From: Candidatus Omnitrophota bacterium
Lineage (GTDB): Bacteria; Omnitrophota; Gorgyraeia; Zapsychrales; Zapsychraceae
Reading direction: 5' to 3'
DNA: 64,000 bases
Assembly: GCA_020632495.1 (NCBI GenBank)
Contig: JACKFL010000006.1
Span: 310,001-374,000 of the forward strand
Below, in pieces: positions 9,276 to 18,601 of this stretch. The position numbers and the translations under genes were made by a program. The notes under the pieces are model-generated. The model was not told where the DNA came from, did no database searches, and worked only from the letters and a program-made list of their open reading frames with translations. Within the stretch, counting starts at the first letter, position 1. Each line of letters opens with the position of its first letter.

Positions 9276-9477
9276 CCCTCTTCAGGCACCCTGTCCCGGA
9301 CGGTATCCCTAACTGATTGCGGGCGTGGCCCCCCAGGAACAGCCTTTTCGGCCATGCTCACGTCATTTGAGGAAAGCGGTTTCTTACCGACGGGCCTGCC
9401 GTCTTGTGACGGGTACACCGGGTGTTATACTTGGAATGTTCGCGACAAATGAATGCCGGACAAACGTCAGGATATGA
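9276..9477 (+). promoter_or_regulatory. Intergenic region with hairpin and promoter before the 9478 gene
   Basis: A promoter-like pair is TTGTGA (9404-9409) and TATACT (9426-9431) with a 16-base spacer. Upstream, GCGTGGCC pairs with GGCCATGC (about 9333-9356) with one G-U pair, giving a hairpin of unknown role. No clear terminator follows plsY. No coding sequence is supported in this gap. Confidence 0.45.
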
Positions 9478-9831
9478 ATGAAAACCATCAATTTCAAGAG
9501 ACACAAGGACGTCAAACGAGGCACAAAATACCTGCACATCAGTTCTCGGACCGAGAGCAAGGAGTGCATTACCTTAGTGCGTAAAGGATTCCTGTACAAG
9601 GCACAAGTTTCTCAGGAAACGGAGCCGGAACAAAGCTCCCCTGAAATCTTCATCCGTAAGGCGATCGATACCGAAAAGAATATCGAAAAGTTCAGTTTTC
9701 ATGTGAAGGGCACGTTTTACATGTCCCATTCCCGAAAGTCGATTCGCGTCGATTTTCATCATTCACTGAACATCAAGATCGTCTGGAAGAAGAAGGTTTT
9801 CTCCCCCGAAAAGTCAGAGGTTCTGACTTAA
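9478..9831 (+). CDS. Small basic protein of unknown function
   Basis: This encodes 117 residues, rich in Lys, Arg and His, with alternating beta-like segments (KYLHISSRTESKECITLV; FSFHVKGTFYMSHSRKSIRVDFHH). It has no signal peptide and no transmembrane segment. I do not recognise a family. It stands alone between a promoter-like element (9404-9431) and two terminators (9853 onward), the layout of a monocistronic gene. No strong Shine-Dalgarno sequence is seen before the ATG. Confidence 0.55.
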   Translation: MKTINFKRHKDVKRGTKYLHISSRTESKECITLVRKGFLYKAQVSQETEPEQSSPEIFIRKAIDTEKNIEKFSFHVKGTFYMSHSRKSIRVDFHHSLNIKIVWKKKVFSPEKSEVLT

Positions 9832-9852
9832 AACGAGCCTGTACCACCCAAA

Positions 9853-9888
9853 AACAGCGGAAGGGATTATCTCTTCCGCTGTTTTTTT
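9853..9888 (+). terminator. Rho-independent terminator
   Basis: AACAGCGGAAG (9853-9863) pairs with CTTCCGCTGTT (9873-9883), and a run of seven T ends at 9888. The stem is strong and lies 22 bases after the stop of the 9478 gene. Confidence 0.9.
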
Positions 9889-9903
9889 ATTAATTGAATA
9901 TTT

Positions 9904-9942
9904 AACCCCTCAGAATGTTCTTGATCCCGAGGGGTTTTTTTT
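9904..9942 (+). terminator. Second rho-independent terminator in tandem
   Basis: AACCCCTC (9904-9911) pairs with GAGGGGTT (9929-9936), and the T run continues to 9942. It backs up the terminator just upstream, so the next operon (9992 onward) is well insulated. Confidence 0.8.
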
Positions 9943-9991
9943 GGTAATATATTGGCTCGGTTAAACTTTACATCCATGTGCTAAATGTATT

Positions 9992-10711
9992 ATGTTAAAA
10001 CACTTACGGTTAGTTATCGTACTCTTCGTCCTGAGCGGATGTGCCGCCAAGACGCAGAAGGCCGTAGTGGAACCCGAGCCGCCCGCCCTTCCGGTTGTCA
10101 ACGCAGTCGTCCCCTTAATTGAGGATGCCAGCCCGCCGGTCACCTTGGAGGTCACCGGCACCCAGACCGCGGCCCTGCCTCAGGAAAACCAGCCAACAGC
10201 GGAAATACCTGAGGCTGAGCGGGAACCCGTCGGCATAGTTTTTGCCAAGACACAGTTCGAAGGAGTTCTCAAGACCAGTTATGTCCGGCTTGCGATCGTG
10301 CATCTCGAGGATCCCGCGAAGACCTTCGAACTGCAGATCGGTGAAAAGACGGCCCCGCAGCCGTTCTCTTTCAATGTCAAGACGGTCAACCCGGGCTACT
10401 TCTTTATCGAACTGCCGTCGGGCCCCTACCGCTTTTCATCCGTCTCGATCCCGGTCGGGGGAGCCACCGCCACGGAACCGCTGGACGTCACCTTCCAGGT
10501 GCTGCCGGACCAAATCAATTATCTGGGGACCTTGCGTTTGATAGGAACCAAGGAGACAATCAAACTCGGTGGAGTGCCGGTGATCAAACCGGGCTTCGAA
10601 TACCAGGCCCAGGTTATCAACGAACTGCAGGAGGGGATCGCCACCTTCAAGCAGCGTTATCCCAATGTCCCCGGTACGCTCACCAATCAACTGATGCGAA
10701 TCAACCGCTGA
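9992..10711 (+). CDS. Predicted lipoprotein of unknown function
   Basis: The protein has 239 residues. MLKHLRLVIVLFVLSGC is a lipoprotein signal with Cys17. A proline-rich linker runs to about residue 75. A beta-rich globular part follows (VGIVFAKTQFEGVLKTSYVRLAIVHLEDPAKTFELQIGEK...), with a transthyretin/carboxypeptidase-like feel, but I cannot name the family. The stop overlaps the dsbD start by one base (TGATG), so it is probably co-transcribed with the redox genes downstream. The upstream region holds a short dyad ACAT-CC-ATGT (9970-9979). Confidence 0.7.
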   Translation: MLKHLRLVIVLFVLSGCAAKTQKAVVEPEPPALPVVNAVVPLIEDASPPVTLEVTGTQTAALPQENQPTAEIPEAEREPVGIVFAKTQFEGVLKTSYVRLAIVHLEDPAKTFELQIGEKTAPQPFSFNVKTVNPGYFFIELPSGPYRFSSVSIPVGGATATEPLDVTFQVLPDQINYLGTLRLIGTKETIKLGGVPVIKPGFEYQAQVINELQEGIATFKQRYPNVPGTLTNQLMRINR

Positions 10712-12804
10712 TGAATTTTTTCAAACGTAACCGGATAACGCGTCTCATCGCGTGCATGATTGTACTGCTCGGTCTCGGTGTGTCGCCGGCCCCGGCGCAG
10801 ACCGAACCGGTGCGTCAGGCCAATACCGAGGTGGAACTCATTCCCCAGTTCCTGAGCCTGGCGCGGGGTCAGGAGTTCTGGGTCGGTGTCCGTTTCACCC
10901 CCGATCCCGGTTGGCACACCTATTGGCGCAATCCCGGCGATTCGGGGCTGCCGTCCAGCGTGGATTGGCAGTTTCCCCCGGGATTCACGGTGGAAGAGGT
11001 TGTCTGGCCGCGTCCGCACCGGATCCTGGCCGGACCGTTGGTGACCTTCGGGTACGACAGCGAGACATTCCTGCTGTTCCGCATCCGTTCACCGACGGAT
11101 GTGTTCCCCACGGACGAAGTCCCGCTGACGGCCGGGGTCAAGTGGTTGACCTGCCAGGAAATCTGTATCCCCGGAACGGCCAACTTCAGCTGGACGCTGG
11201 CGGTCAGCGATGCGAACCCGGCGCCTAATCCCCGATTTCTCGAGTATCACAAAAAACACCGCGATCAGTATCCATTTCACGAAGACGTGAACGCGATTCA
11301 GGCGTACGATCGCGGACCGGTATGGGAGATAGTCTACAAGCCGTCCCAGTTCGTCCCCGGAATGGAGCAGGTCCAGTTTTATCCGTATGAAGCCGATATC
11401 GTCGATTATCAGGCGGTGCATGAATTTACCGTCAGGGACGGGGTGTATTCCGTCCGGATCAAGAAAGCGGAGACCGCGGATGAAGGATCGATCCGGCGCC
11501 TGGAGGGATTGCTGGTCTTCGATAAAGAGGGTTATCCGCCGTTGAGGCCTGTGCGGATTGACGTGGCCCTGGAGAAGTCGGAAATGGAATTTGGCTCCCG
11601 GCCGATTACGGGGTTGAGCAGTCTCTGGGGGGCCATGGTCTTTGCCTTTATCGGCGGACTCATCCTCAATCTGATGCCGTGCGTTCTGCCGGTCTTATCG
11701 ATTAAGGTGCTGAGTCTGGTGGAGAAATCCAAACACGGGGACGACAAGATCTTCGGCAGTGGTGTCATGTTCACCTTCGGCGTAGTCGTGAGCTTTTGGA
11801 TCCTGGCCGGGGTGATGCTGGGCCTGCGTTTTGCCGGCCAACAGATCGGATGGGGATTCCAGTTTCAGTCGCCGTACTTCATCGTCTTCATGGCCGTGCT
11901 GTTTTTTTGTCTGGCATTGAATCTGTTCGGCCTGTTCGAAATTGGGACCGGGTTGACCCGGGTCAAGGCGAGTGACAATTCGTTCATGAACGGCGTGCTG
12001 GCCACCATTGTGGCGACGCCCTGTACGGCTCCGTTTATGGGATCGGCGATCGGTTATGTTCTGACAAAGCCGCCCGTGTATACCGTGATTGTCTTTACGG
12101 CCCTCGGTTTCGGCATGGCCGCGCCGTATTTGCTTTTAACCAAATATCCCCGCTTTCTCCGGGCGGTACCCAAGCCCGGGCCCTGGATGGCGCACCTCAA
12201 GCAGTTCCTGGGATTTGTCCTGATGGCGGTGGTGGTGTGGTTGTGCTGGGTACTGTCGCTTCAGAACGGGGCCTTGTCGGTGATCCTGCTGATGGGCGGT
12301 TTGCTGATCCTCGGACTCGGTTGCTGGGTCTATGCCGTGAGCCGTAAAGGTCCGCTGATGCTGATCGTGGCCGCGCTCATCAGCCTGGCGGGATTGTATA
12401 CCGGCTACCTGGCGGCCGCCACGCCGGAGGCTGCGGCGGAGGAGGGGATCGTTTGGGAGCCGTATGATGAGGAAAAGCTGCTGGCCTATCTGAAAACGGA
12501 CCGCCCGGTTTTCCTGGATTTTACCGCGGCCTGGTGCCTGTCCTGTCAGGTGAACGACCGCACCGTTTTTCAGGATAAACGGGTGGCGGCCCGGTTCCGG
12601 GAACTCGACGTGATCGCCGTCAAAGCCGACTGGACCAATCATGATCCGAAAATCACCCGGGCGGTCAATGGCTACGGCAAGAACAGCATCCCGTTTTACG
12701 TCCTGTACCCGCGGGACAAAGTTAAAGAATATATGATGCTGCCCGAACTCATTACTCCGGGGATCGTGCTGAACGCACTGGACAAGTACGCCGTCGATCC
12801 GTGA
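10711..12804 (+). CDS. dsbD: Thiol:disulfide interchange protein, DsbD/ScsB-like
   Basis: The protein has 697 residues. A signal peptide is present (about 1-30, ending APAQ). A periplasmic N-terminal domain of the DsbD/ScsB type spans about 35-290 (WHTYWRNPGDSGLPSSVDW; LTCQEICIPG with a cysteine pair). The CcdA-like membrane core spans about 300-570, with its two reactive cysteines in LNLMPCVLPVL (Cys324) and ATPCTAPF (Cys438). A C-terminal thioredoxin domain carries AAWCLSCQ (Cys609, Cys612). It passes electrons from cytosolic thioredoxin across the inner membrane to periplasmic thiols. It overlaps the preceding lipoprotein by one base and is followed by a redoxin, a likely client. Confidence 0.9.
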   Translation: MNFFKRNRITRLIACMIVLLGLGVSPAPAQTEPVRQANTEVELIPQFLSLARGQEFWVGVRFTPDPGWHTYWRNPGDSGLPSSVDWQFPPGFTVEEVVWPRPHRILAGPLVTFGYDSETFLLFRIRSPTDVFPTDEVPLTAGVKWLTCQEICIPGTANFSWTLAVSDANPAPNPRFLEYHKKHRDQYPFHEDVNAIQAYDRGPVWEIVYKPSQFVPGMEQVQFYPYEADIVDYQAVHEFTVRDGVYSVRIKKAETADEGSIRRLEGLLVFDKEGYPPLRPVRIDVALEKSEMEFGSRPITGLSSLWGAMVFAFIGGLILNLMPCVLPVLSIKVLSLVEKSKHGDDKIFGSGVMFTFGVVVSFWILAGVMLGLRFAGQQIGWGFQFQSPYFIVFMAVLFFCLALNLFGLFEIGTGLTRVKASDNSFMNGVLATIVATPCTAPFMGSAIGYVLTKPPVYTVIVFTALGFGMAAPYLLLTKYPRFLRAVPKPGPWMAHLKQFLGFVLMAVVVWLCWVLSLQNGALSVILLMGGLLILGLGCWVYAVSRKGPLMLIVAALISLAGLYTGYLAAATPEAAAEEGIVWEPYDEEKLLAYLKTDRPVFLDFTAAWCLSCQVNDRTVFQDKRVAARFRELDVIAVKADWTNHDPKITRAVNGYGKNSIPFYVLYPRDKVKEYMMLPELITPGIVLNALDKYAVDP

Positions 12805-12855
12805 TCAAGAGAAAAAATCCAACACCGAGCAAAACTCAAACGAAAGGATAATCAC

Positions 12856-13467
12856 ATGAAAAAACTGACCGCACTTCTGGGGGCGCTGGTCCTGGCTGCC
12901 GTCATCGGCACGGGACTGGCACAAGCCGCCGTGCAAAACGGCGCCATGGCGCCGGACTTCACGTTGAAAGATTCCAACGGGAACACGCATTCGCTGTCCG
13001 ATTTCAAAGGTAAGTATGTTGTTCTGGAATGGGTAAATTTCGACTGCCCCTTCGTGAAGAAGCACTATGTTCCGGGCAACATGCAGGCCCTGCAAAAAGA
13101 CCTGACCGCCAAAGGGGTTGTCTGGCTGTCGATCAATTCATCGGCGCCCGGCAAGCAGGGCAGTTATTCCCCTTCGGAAGTCAATCAGATCATGGAAAAC
13201 AGTAGCGCCATGCCCACCGCGTATCTGTTTGATTCCGACGGGAAAGTCGGCAAAGAGTATGGCGCCAAGACGACACCGCATATGTATGTGGTCAATCCGG
13301 AAGGTATGCTGGCTTACCAGGGGGCTATTGACAGCATCCCCAGCTTTGACTCGGCGGATATCCCCAAGGCCCGTAATTACGTGACTACCGCCATCAACAA
13401 TCTGATGAGCGGAGAGCCGGTCGCCGATGCCGCGACCACCCCGTATGGCTGTTCCGTAAAGTACTAA
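12856..13467 (+). CDS. Secreted peroxiredoxin/thioredoxin-like (redoxin) protein
   Basis: The protein has 203 residues. A signal peptide (MKKLTALLGALVLAAVIGTG...AQA, about 1-24) precedes an AhpC/TSA-type redoxin fold: APDFTLKDSNGNTHSLSDFKGKYVVLEW, then FDCPFVKKHY with a single cysteine at the peroxidatic position, and THMYVVNP-like TTPHMYVVNPEG with the cis-proline. A further cysteine is near the C-terminus (PYGCSVKY) and could be the resolving residue. It is probably a periplasmic thiol peroxidase or reductase supplied by the adjacent DsbD. The start has an AAAGGA ribosome site. Confidence 0.85.
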   Translation: MKKLTALLGALVLAAVIGTGLAQAAVQNGAMAPDFTLKDSNGNTHSLSDFKGKYVVLEWVNFDCPFVKKHYVPGNMQALQKDLTAKGVVWLSINSSAPGKQGSYSPSEVNQIMENSSAMPTAYLFDSDGKVGKEYGAKTTPHMYVVNPEGMLAYQGAIDSIPSFDSADIPKARNYVTTAINNLMSGEPVADAATTPYGCSVKY

Positions 13468-13476
13468 ATTCTCCCG

Positions 13477-13510
13477 TTTCCGCCTGGCCGGGGCTCCGGT
13501 CAGGCGGAAA
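13477..13510 (+). terminator. Hairpin terminator after the redoxin gene
   Basis: TTTCCGCCTG (13477-13486) pairs with CAGGCGGAAA (13501-13510). The loop itself can form a short GC stem. The T run after it is weak (ATATCTTATT), so it may be an inefficient terminator. Confidence 0.65.
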
Positions 13511-13594
13511 ATATCTTATTCCCCGGTAGCAACCCGTCGAGCCTGTGTTAGAATAGGAAAGAAATCATTCGCCTATCCGCCATACCGCACGCCC

Positions 13595-15403
13595 ATGGAC
13601 AATTACAACTATGGAATCATAGGGAACTGTTCCAGTGCCGCGCTGGTATCGACCGACTGCAGCATCGACTGGTTGTGCCTGCCGAATTTCGATTCTCCCT
13701 CGCTGTTTGCCCGCATCCTCGACCAGGCCGACGGCGGACATTTTAAGATCTCGGGATACGAACAGCATGACAGCCACCAGGAATATCTGCGGCTGACCCC
13801 GATCCTGCGGACGGTTGTCCATACCGCGCAGGGTTCCTACCAAGTCAACGATTACATGCCGCGCTACCGGGATTCCCGCGGCGAGTACCAGTGCCCGTCC
13901 GAGGTCCACCGGATGATCCGCGTCCTTTCCGGTAATCCCAAGATCCGCATTGATTTCGCGCCCCGTCCCAACTATGCCCTCGGCGCGCCGGAATTCCGGC
14001 CCACGTCCGACTATATCAAGGTCACCTCCACCAAAGGTCCCTATAACAGTTACTATCTCTACAGCAATCTCGATTTCGACAAGATCCTCAGCGGCGAAGA
14101 GATTGAACCGGAACCGGTCAGTTACTTCGTGTTGTCGTATCATGAAAAACTGGAACAAATTAACTGCGACCGGATCTACCTGGCCTATCAGCGGACAAAA
14201 TCCTACTGGCTGGAATGGATGCAGCGTTCGCACTATACCGGACGGTTTGCGGAGGAGTTTCAACGTTCTTCCATTACACTGAAGTTGTTGATGTACCAGC
14301 GTACGGGGGCGGTGATCGCCGCGCCGACGACGTCGCTCCCCGAGATCATCGGGCAGGAGCGCAACTGGGACTATCGCTTTTGCTGGGTGCGGGACGCGGC
14401 TATGATCGTCGATACCTACGTGCGCATCGGTCATATCCAGACGGCCGACGGTTTCATCAATTTTCTGCTCAACCGTATGCAGCTCAAACATGAGGACATC
14501 GGTGTGATGTACGGGATCAACGGGGAGGAGAAGCTTGACGAGGTCATCCTGGACCACCTGCCCGGATACAAAGACTCCAAGCCGGTACGCATCGGCAACG
14601 CGGCCTATCTGCAGAAGCAAAATGATCTGTACGGGGAGCTTATCGAGACGATCTACACCTACTTTTTCATCAACCGGCGGGCCAGTTTTCAGGTCAATGA
14701 AGAGATTTGGACAATGGTCCGTTCGCTGGTCAACCGGGTCCGGGAGTGCTGGCGAGAGAAAGACAGCGGTATTTGGGAGCGCCGGGAGGCCATGCAGCAC
14801 TATACGCATTCCAAGCTGATGGCCTGGGTGGCCATGGATCGCGCCTGCAAAATCGCCCGGTTTATCCGTAAGCCTGAATATGTTAACGGCTGGGCCCAGC
14901 TGGCCGAGGACATCAAAGTTGATATTTTGAAGAATGCGTGGAACGAAGACCTCAAATGTTTTACAATGTACTACGGTTCGGAGTTATATGACGCGTCCAA
15001 CCTGCTGATGCTGCACTACGGGTTTCTCAGCCCGGACGATCCCCGGATGATCTCCACGGTCGAGGAACACTACAAGCATCTGGTGAAGAACGGATTCACA
15101 TTCCGCTACACGTCCGATGATGAATTCGGCACGCCGGAAAACGCCTTTATCGTCTGCTCCTTCTGGATGATCAACGCCCTGTACCTGATCGGCCGGGAGG
15201 ACGAGGCCCGGCAAATGTTCGATCACGTACGCTCCTGCGCCAATCATCTTGGCCTGTTTTCCGAGGACGTCGACATCACCACCAAGAGATTGACCGGAAA
15301 TTTTCCGCAGGGTTATTCCCATCTGGCCTATATTCAGACCGCCCTATTGCTGGAGACGGATTACAATTGGAGCGACGCCTACGCTCTGAAACCGAATAAC
15401 TAA
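13595..15403 (+). CDS. GH15 family glucoamylase/trehalase-like glycosidase
   Basis: The protein has 602 residues with no signal peptide, so it is cytoplasmic. The N-terminal beta-sandwich starts IGNCSSAALVSTDCSIDWLCLPNFDSPSLFARIL, typical of bacterial GH15 proteins. The alpha/alpha-barrel carries GQERNWDYRFCWVRDAAM at about 252-269, and near the end EFGTPENAFIVCSFWMINAL and FPQGYSHLAYIQTALLL. Such enzymes hydrolyse alpha-glucosides (maltodextrin, glucoamylase-type, or trehalose); the sequence alone does not choose the substrate. The upstream gap has a TAGAAT -10 box (13549-13554) with a poor -35. It is monocistronic or leads into the 15429 gene. Confidence 0.9.
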   Translation: MDNYNYGIIGNCSSAALVSTDCSIDWLCLPNFDSPSLFARILDQADGGHFKISGYEQHDSHQEYLRLTPILRTVVHTAQGSYQVNDYMPRYRDSRGEYQCPSEVHRMIRVLSGNPKIRIDFAPRPNYALGAPEFRPTSDYIKVTSTKGPYNSYYLYSNLDFDKILSGEEIEPEPVSYFVLSYHEKLEQINCDRIYLAYQRTKSYWLEWMQRSHYTGRFAEEFQRSSITLKLLMYQRTGAVIAAPTTSLPEIIGQERNWDYRFCWVRDAAMIVDTYVRIGHIQTADGFINFLLNRMQLKHEDIGVMYGINGEEKLDEVILDHLPGYKDSKPVRIGNAAYLQKQNDLYGELIETIYTYFFINRRASFQVNEEIWTMVRSLVNRVRECWREKDSGIWERREAMQHYTHSKLMAWVAMDRACKIARFIRKPEYVNGWAQLAEDIKVDILKNAWNEDLKCFTMYYGSELYDASNLLMLHYGFLSPDDPRMISTVEEHYKHLVKNGFTFRYTSDDEFGTPENAFIVCSFWMINALYLIGREDEARQMFDHVRSCANHLGLFSEDVDITTKRLTGNFPQGYSHLAYIQTALLLETDYNWSDAYALKPNN

Positions 15404-15428
15404 ATTAACAATTGGTAAGGAGGAAGAC

Positions 15429-15947
15429 GTGAGAGTACACTCATTGCTCGGCATCTTGGCTGTTTCGCTTTTCCTGATCGGATGTTCCACCCATACGCAA
15501 AGCCCCTCGGCGGTGAATCGCTTGCAGATCCAGATCGCCCAGATGGAGCGGCAGCTGGAAAACCGGGACAAGGCCATCGGCGATCTGCAGGCCCAGGTTC
15601 ACGATATGTCTTCCGAGCTGAACGAGATCAAGACCTATTCGCTGTACGAACCGATCGAGGAGTATGATTACCGTAAAACCGCGCGCGCACCGTTGATTGA
15701 GGAAGATGAAGATGAACCCGCCGTCCGTGAGACCGAACAGGACGAACGGATAATTCGCGTCAAGGCGACCGAACGGGAAGTTCAGCAGGCCTTAAAGAAT
15801 GCGGGCTTCTATAACGGCAAGATAGACGGCAAGATCGGCGCCCAGTCCCGGAAGGCCATTCAGGACTTTCAGCTGGACCACAAACTGAAGGCCGACGGCA
15901 TAGTCGGCCGCCGGACCTGGGACGAACTCAAGACCTACCTTGATTGA
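15429..15947 (+). CDS. Lipoprotein with coiled coil and peptidoglycan-binding domain
   Basis: The protein has 172 residues and starts with GTG at 15429, behind a good AAGGAGG ribosome site. A lipoprotein signal ends at Cys19 (VSLFLIGC). A coiled-coil heptad region spans about 28-70 (VNRLQIQIAQMERQLENRDKA). An acidic linker follows. A PG_binding_1 domain lies at the C-terminus (VQQALKNAGFYNGKIDGKIG, then AIQDFQ and DGIVGRRTWDELK). It probably tethers a membrane to the cell wall. Its end overlaps the start of the next gene by 8 bases. Confidence 0.85.
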   Translation: MRVHSLLGILAVSLFLIGCSTHTQSPSAVNRLQIQIAQMERQLENRDKAIGDLQAQVHDMSSELNEIKTYSLYEPIEEYDYRKTARAPLIEEDEDEPAVRETEQDERIIRVKATEREVQQALKNAGFYNGKIDGKIGAQSRKAIQDFQLDHKLKADGIVGRRTWDELKTYLD

Positions 15948-16776
15948 AAACGGCCCCGCTGACCACCGGCCCGCAGTGAGCGTCTTCGGCTGCGGCTGGA
16001 TGGGATTGCCCGTTGCCCGCCGGCTGCACGGCGAAGGTTACTCTGTGAAAGGGTCAACCACGGCGGCCGTCAAGATTCCCGCCCTCCGGGAGGCCGGGAT
16101 TCAACCTTATCTGTTGCGCTGTGCGCCCGAACTCAGCGGAAAGGATGCGCCGGAATTCTTCGCCTCCGAAATTCTCTTTTTAACACTGCCGTTTCGCCGC
16201 AATATGCCCGACCCCGAAGAGTACCGGCGTCAGGTTGCCGCGGTGATCGATCATGCCCACGCCGGATCGGTGCGGTGGATTATTTTTACCAGTTCCACGT
16301 CCGTGTACCCGCCTGCCGGCACCGAGGTGACGGAGGATGACATCATCGTCCCGCAGAACGCGCGGCAACGCGTGCTGCGCGATGTCGAACAGGACATACT
16401 CGGCGCGGCGCCGATTGCGGGAACGGTGCTTCGTTTCGGCGGATTGTACGGCGGCGATCGTAAATTGGGCCGGTTTCTCGGCGGTTCGGCCGCCGTCCAG
16501 CGGGACGGTGAAAGCCGCGTAAACCTGATCCATCTGGACGATTGTGTGGGTATCGTGAGCGCGGTGATTGCCGCCGGTGCGACCGGGGAGATCTTCAACG
16601 CCGTCAGCGACGCCCATCCGACGCGGCGGGAATTGTATACCGGCAAGGCCCGGGAATGCGGATTGCCCGCTCCCGAATTCTCCGGCGCACCGGGGGGGCC
16701 GGATAAAATCGTGTCCAACCGCAAATTGAAGACTGTCCTGTCGTATTCCTTCATTCATCCCGATCCGCTGGAGTGA
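15940..16776 (+). CDS. NAD(P)-dependent epimerase/dehydratase-like protein (extended SDR, YeeZ-like)
   Basis: The protein has 278 residues. A Rossmann motif VFGCGWMGLPVARRL lies near the N-terminus, with TSSTSVYPP in the middle and LRFGGLYG and NLIHLDDCVGIV later. This pattern fits the YeeZ-type SDR group, which lacks clear proof of substrate. The best start in frame is TTG at 15940, overlapping the previous stop; no ATG is available before the Rossmann strand. The function of the family is not established. Confidence 0.75.
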   Translation: MIENGPADHRPAVSVFGCGWMGLPVARRLHGEGYSVKGSTTAAVKIPALREAGIQPYLLRCAPELSGKDAPEFFASEILFLTLPFRRNMPDPEEYRRQVAAVIDHAHAGSVRWIIFTSSTSVYPPAGTEVTEDDIIVPQNARQRVLRDVEQDILGAAPIAGTVLRFGGLYGGDRKLGRFLGGSAAVQRDGESRVNLIHLDDCVGIVSAVIAAGATGEIFNAVSDAHPTRRELYTGKARECGLPAPEFSGAPGGPDKIVSNRKLKTVLSYSFIHPDPLE

Positions 16777-16780
16777 CGTG

Positions 16781-18601
16781 ATGAAGTTCTCTTCTGTGAG
16801 TAAAGCCTGGTTGGCGGCGCCGGCCTTCGTGCTGGCCGCCTTTATCTTGTACGGCAACACACTTTCCAGCGCCTTCCATTTCGACGATTTCATCTTCATC
16901 GTACAAAATCCCGAACTGACCGATCCCTTGGATATCCGCACGATCTGGGGAGAAGGCAGCGCTCCGACGAGATTTGTCGCATACTGGACCTTCGCCTGGA
17001 ACTACTATTTTCATCAGTACGACGTGACCGGCTATCACGTCGTCAATATTCTTATCCACGCGCTGAACACGATGCTGGTCTATTGGGTGGCCGGCATGCT
17101 GGCGACCCGTCTGGCCGAATCAAACCGGATGCCCGTTACCCGTGTGCGGGCCGCCGCTGTCATCGCGGCCCTGATCTTCTTGTGTCATCCGCTGCAAACC
17201 CAGGCGGTCACGTATTTGTGTCAACGTTTTGCCTCATTGGCGACGTTATTCTATGTGCTTGCTGTCGGGTGCTATGTGCGGGGGCGCATGACGGCGCGAC
17301 CGGTATGGTGGGGCGCCGCCGGCGTTGCGGCCCTGGCGGGGATGTTCACCAAGCAGGTCGTAATGACCCTGCCGGTGATGGTGCTTTTAACAGAATGGTT
17401 TTTCTTTCGCGACGCGAAGATCACTGCGCGCGCGGTTTGGCGTCACTGGAAGTTCATAGCGGCGGGAGGGGCGGTATTCCTGCTTATCCCGGCGGTCTAT
17501 TCTTTCAATGTGCAATCTATCCTCCTGCGGGAGTATGAATCCCTGTCCCACCGCGGCGATACACTTAATTTGTGGACCTATTTTCTGACCCAGTCGCGGG
17601 TCATCTGGACTTACATCCGGTTGCTCGTGTTCCCGGTCGGGCAAAACCTGTTGTATGACTTTACCACCTCAACGGTGTGGTGGGAGCCGAAGGTCATCGC
17701 GGGGTTCAGCGGCATCATTGCGCTGACGGCGGTGTCTCTGGCATGGCGCCGCCGCTATCCGTTGGCCGCGTTCGGTGTATTGTGGTTTTTCACGACGCTG
17801 CTGGTGGAGTCGAGCATTATCCCCATCCGGCACGTGATCTTTGAACACCGCCTGTACCTGCCGATGTTCGGGTTCGGACTGGTCGCGGCCCAGGTATTTA
17901 CCGCACGGCGGCTGCCGGTCAAAGCGGGGATCGCTGTGGTCACCGCGGCTGTTGTGACGCTTTCCGTGCTGACGGTCCGGCGCAATGCCGTGTGGCGCGA
18001 CGGCATTACCTTGTGGTCAGATGTCCTCGAAAAGTCCCCCGGCCTGATCCGGCCCTACACCCATCTGGCCACCGCCTACCTGAACCAGGGGAATTATGAG
18101 CGGGCCCTGGAAATCTATTCGGCAGCCATCGCGGCCGATCCCCAACGGGCCGAGTCCTACAACAACCGCGGAAACGTATACACAGTCCTCAAACAATATG
18201 ACCTTGCCCTCGACGACTACCGGCAGGCGCTGGTGTTGGACCCGACACTGGAAAAGACGTACAATAACGTGGGGATCATCTACAATAAACGAAAACAGTT
18301 CGCCGAGGCCCTCGATCACTATAACCGGGCGATCGCGCTCAATCCGACCAATGCCGGGGCGTACTTCAACCGGGCCAATGTGTATCTGCAGCGGAATGAG
18401 CTCGACAGGGCCTTTGCCGACTATACGCGCAGTATCGAAAATAATCCGTTTCAGAAAAAGGCGTACTACTACCGTTCCCAGATTTACGCTACGGGCGGCG
18501 ATTTTGAGAACGCGCTGCAGGACGTCCTCGAGGCCCAGTCACTGGGTGTGAAAGTGGATACGCGGTATGTCGAAGATTTAAAGAAGAGGGTGGCGCCATG
18601 A
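16781..18601 (+). CDS. TMTC-like GT-C membrane protein with C-terminal TPR repeats (copy 1)
   Basis: This encodes about 606 residues. The N-terminal two thirds contain about ten hydrophobic helices. An HFDD motif in the first periplasmic loop is equivalent to the acidic motif of GT-C O-mannosyltransferases. It also has HPLQTQAVTY and RHVIFEHRLYLPMFGF, as in the eukaryotic TMTC family. The last third has about five tetratricopeptide repeats (AYLNQGNYERALEIYSAAIAADP type). By analogy it would transfer a lipid-linked sugar to exported proteins; no activity can be read from sequence. A GTG at 16778 precedes the ATG, and the GGAG spacing favours the ATG. It overlaps copy 2 by ATGA. Confidence 0.8.
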   Translation: MKFSSVSKAWLAAPAFVLAAFILYGNTLSSAFHFDDFIFIVQNPELTDPLDIRTIWGEGSAPTRFVAYWTFAWNYYFHQYDVTGYHVVNILIHALNTMLVYWVAGMLATRLAESNRMPVTRVRAAAVIAALIFLCHPLQTQAVTYLCQRFASLATLFYVLAVGCYVRGRMTARPVWWGAAGVAALAGMFTKQVVMTLPVMVLLTEWFFFRDAKITARAVWRHWKFIAAGGAVFLLIPAVYSFNVQSILLREYESLSHRGDTLNLWTYFLTQSRVIWTYIRLLVFPVGQNLLYDFTTSTVWWEPKVIAGFSGIIALTAVSLAWRRRYPLAAFGVLWFFTTLLVESSIIPIRHVIFEHRLYLPMFGFGLVAAQVFTARRLPVKAGIAVVTAAVVTLSVLTVRRNAVWRDGITLWSDVLEKSPGLIRPYTHLATAYLNQGNYERALEIYSAAIAADPQRAESYNNRGNVYTVLKQYDLALDDYRQALVLDPTLEKTYNNVGIIYNKRKQFAEALDHYNRAIALNPTNAGAYFNRANVYLQRNELDRAFADYTRSIENNPFQKKAYYYRSQIYATGGDFENALQDVLEAQSLGVKVDTRYVEDLKKRVAP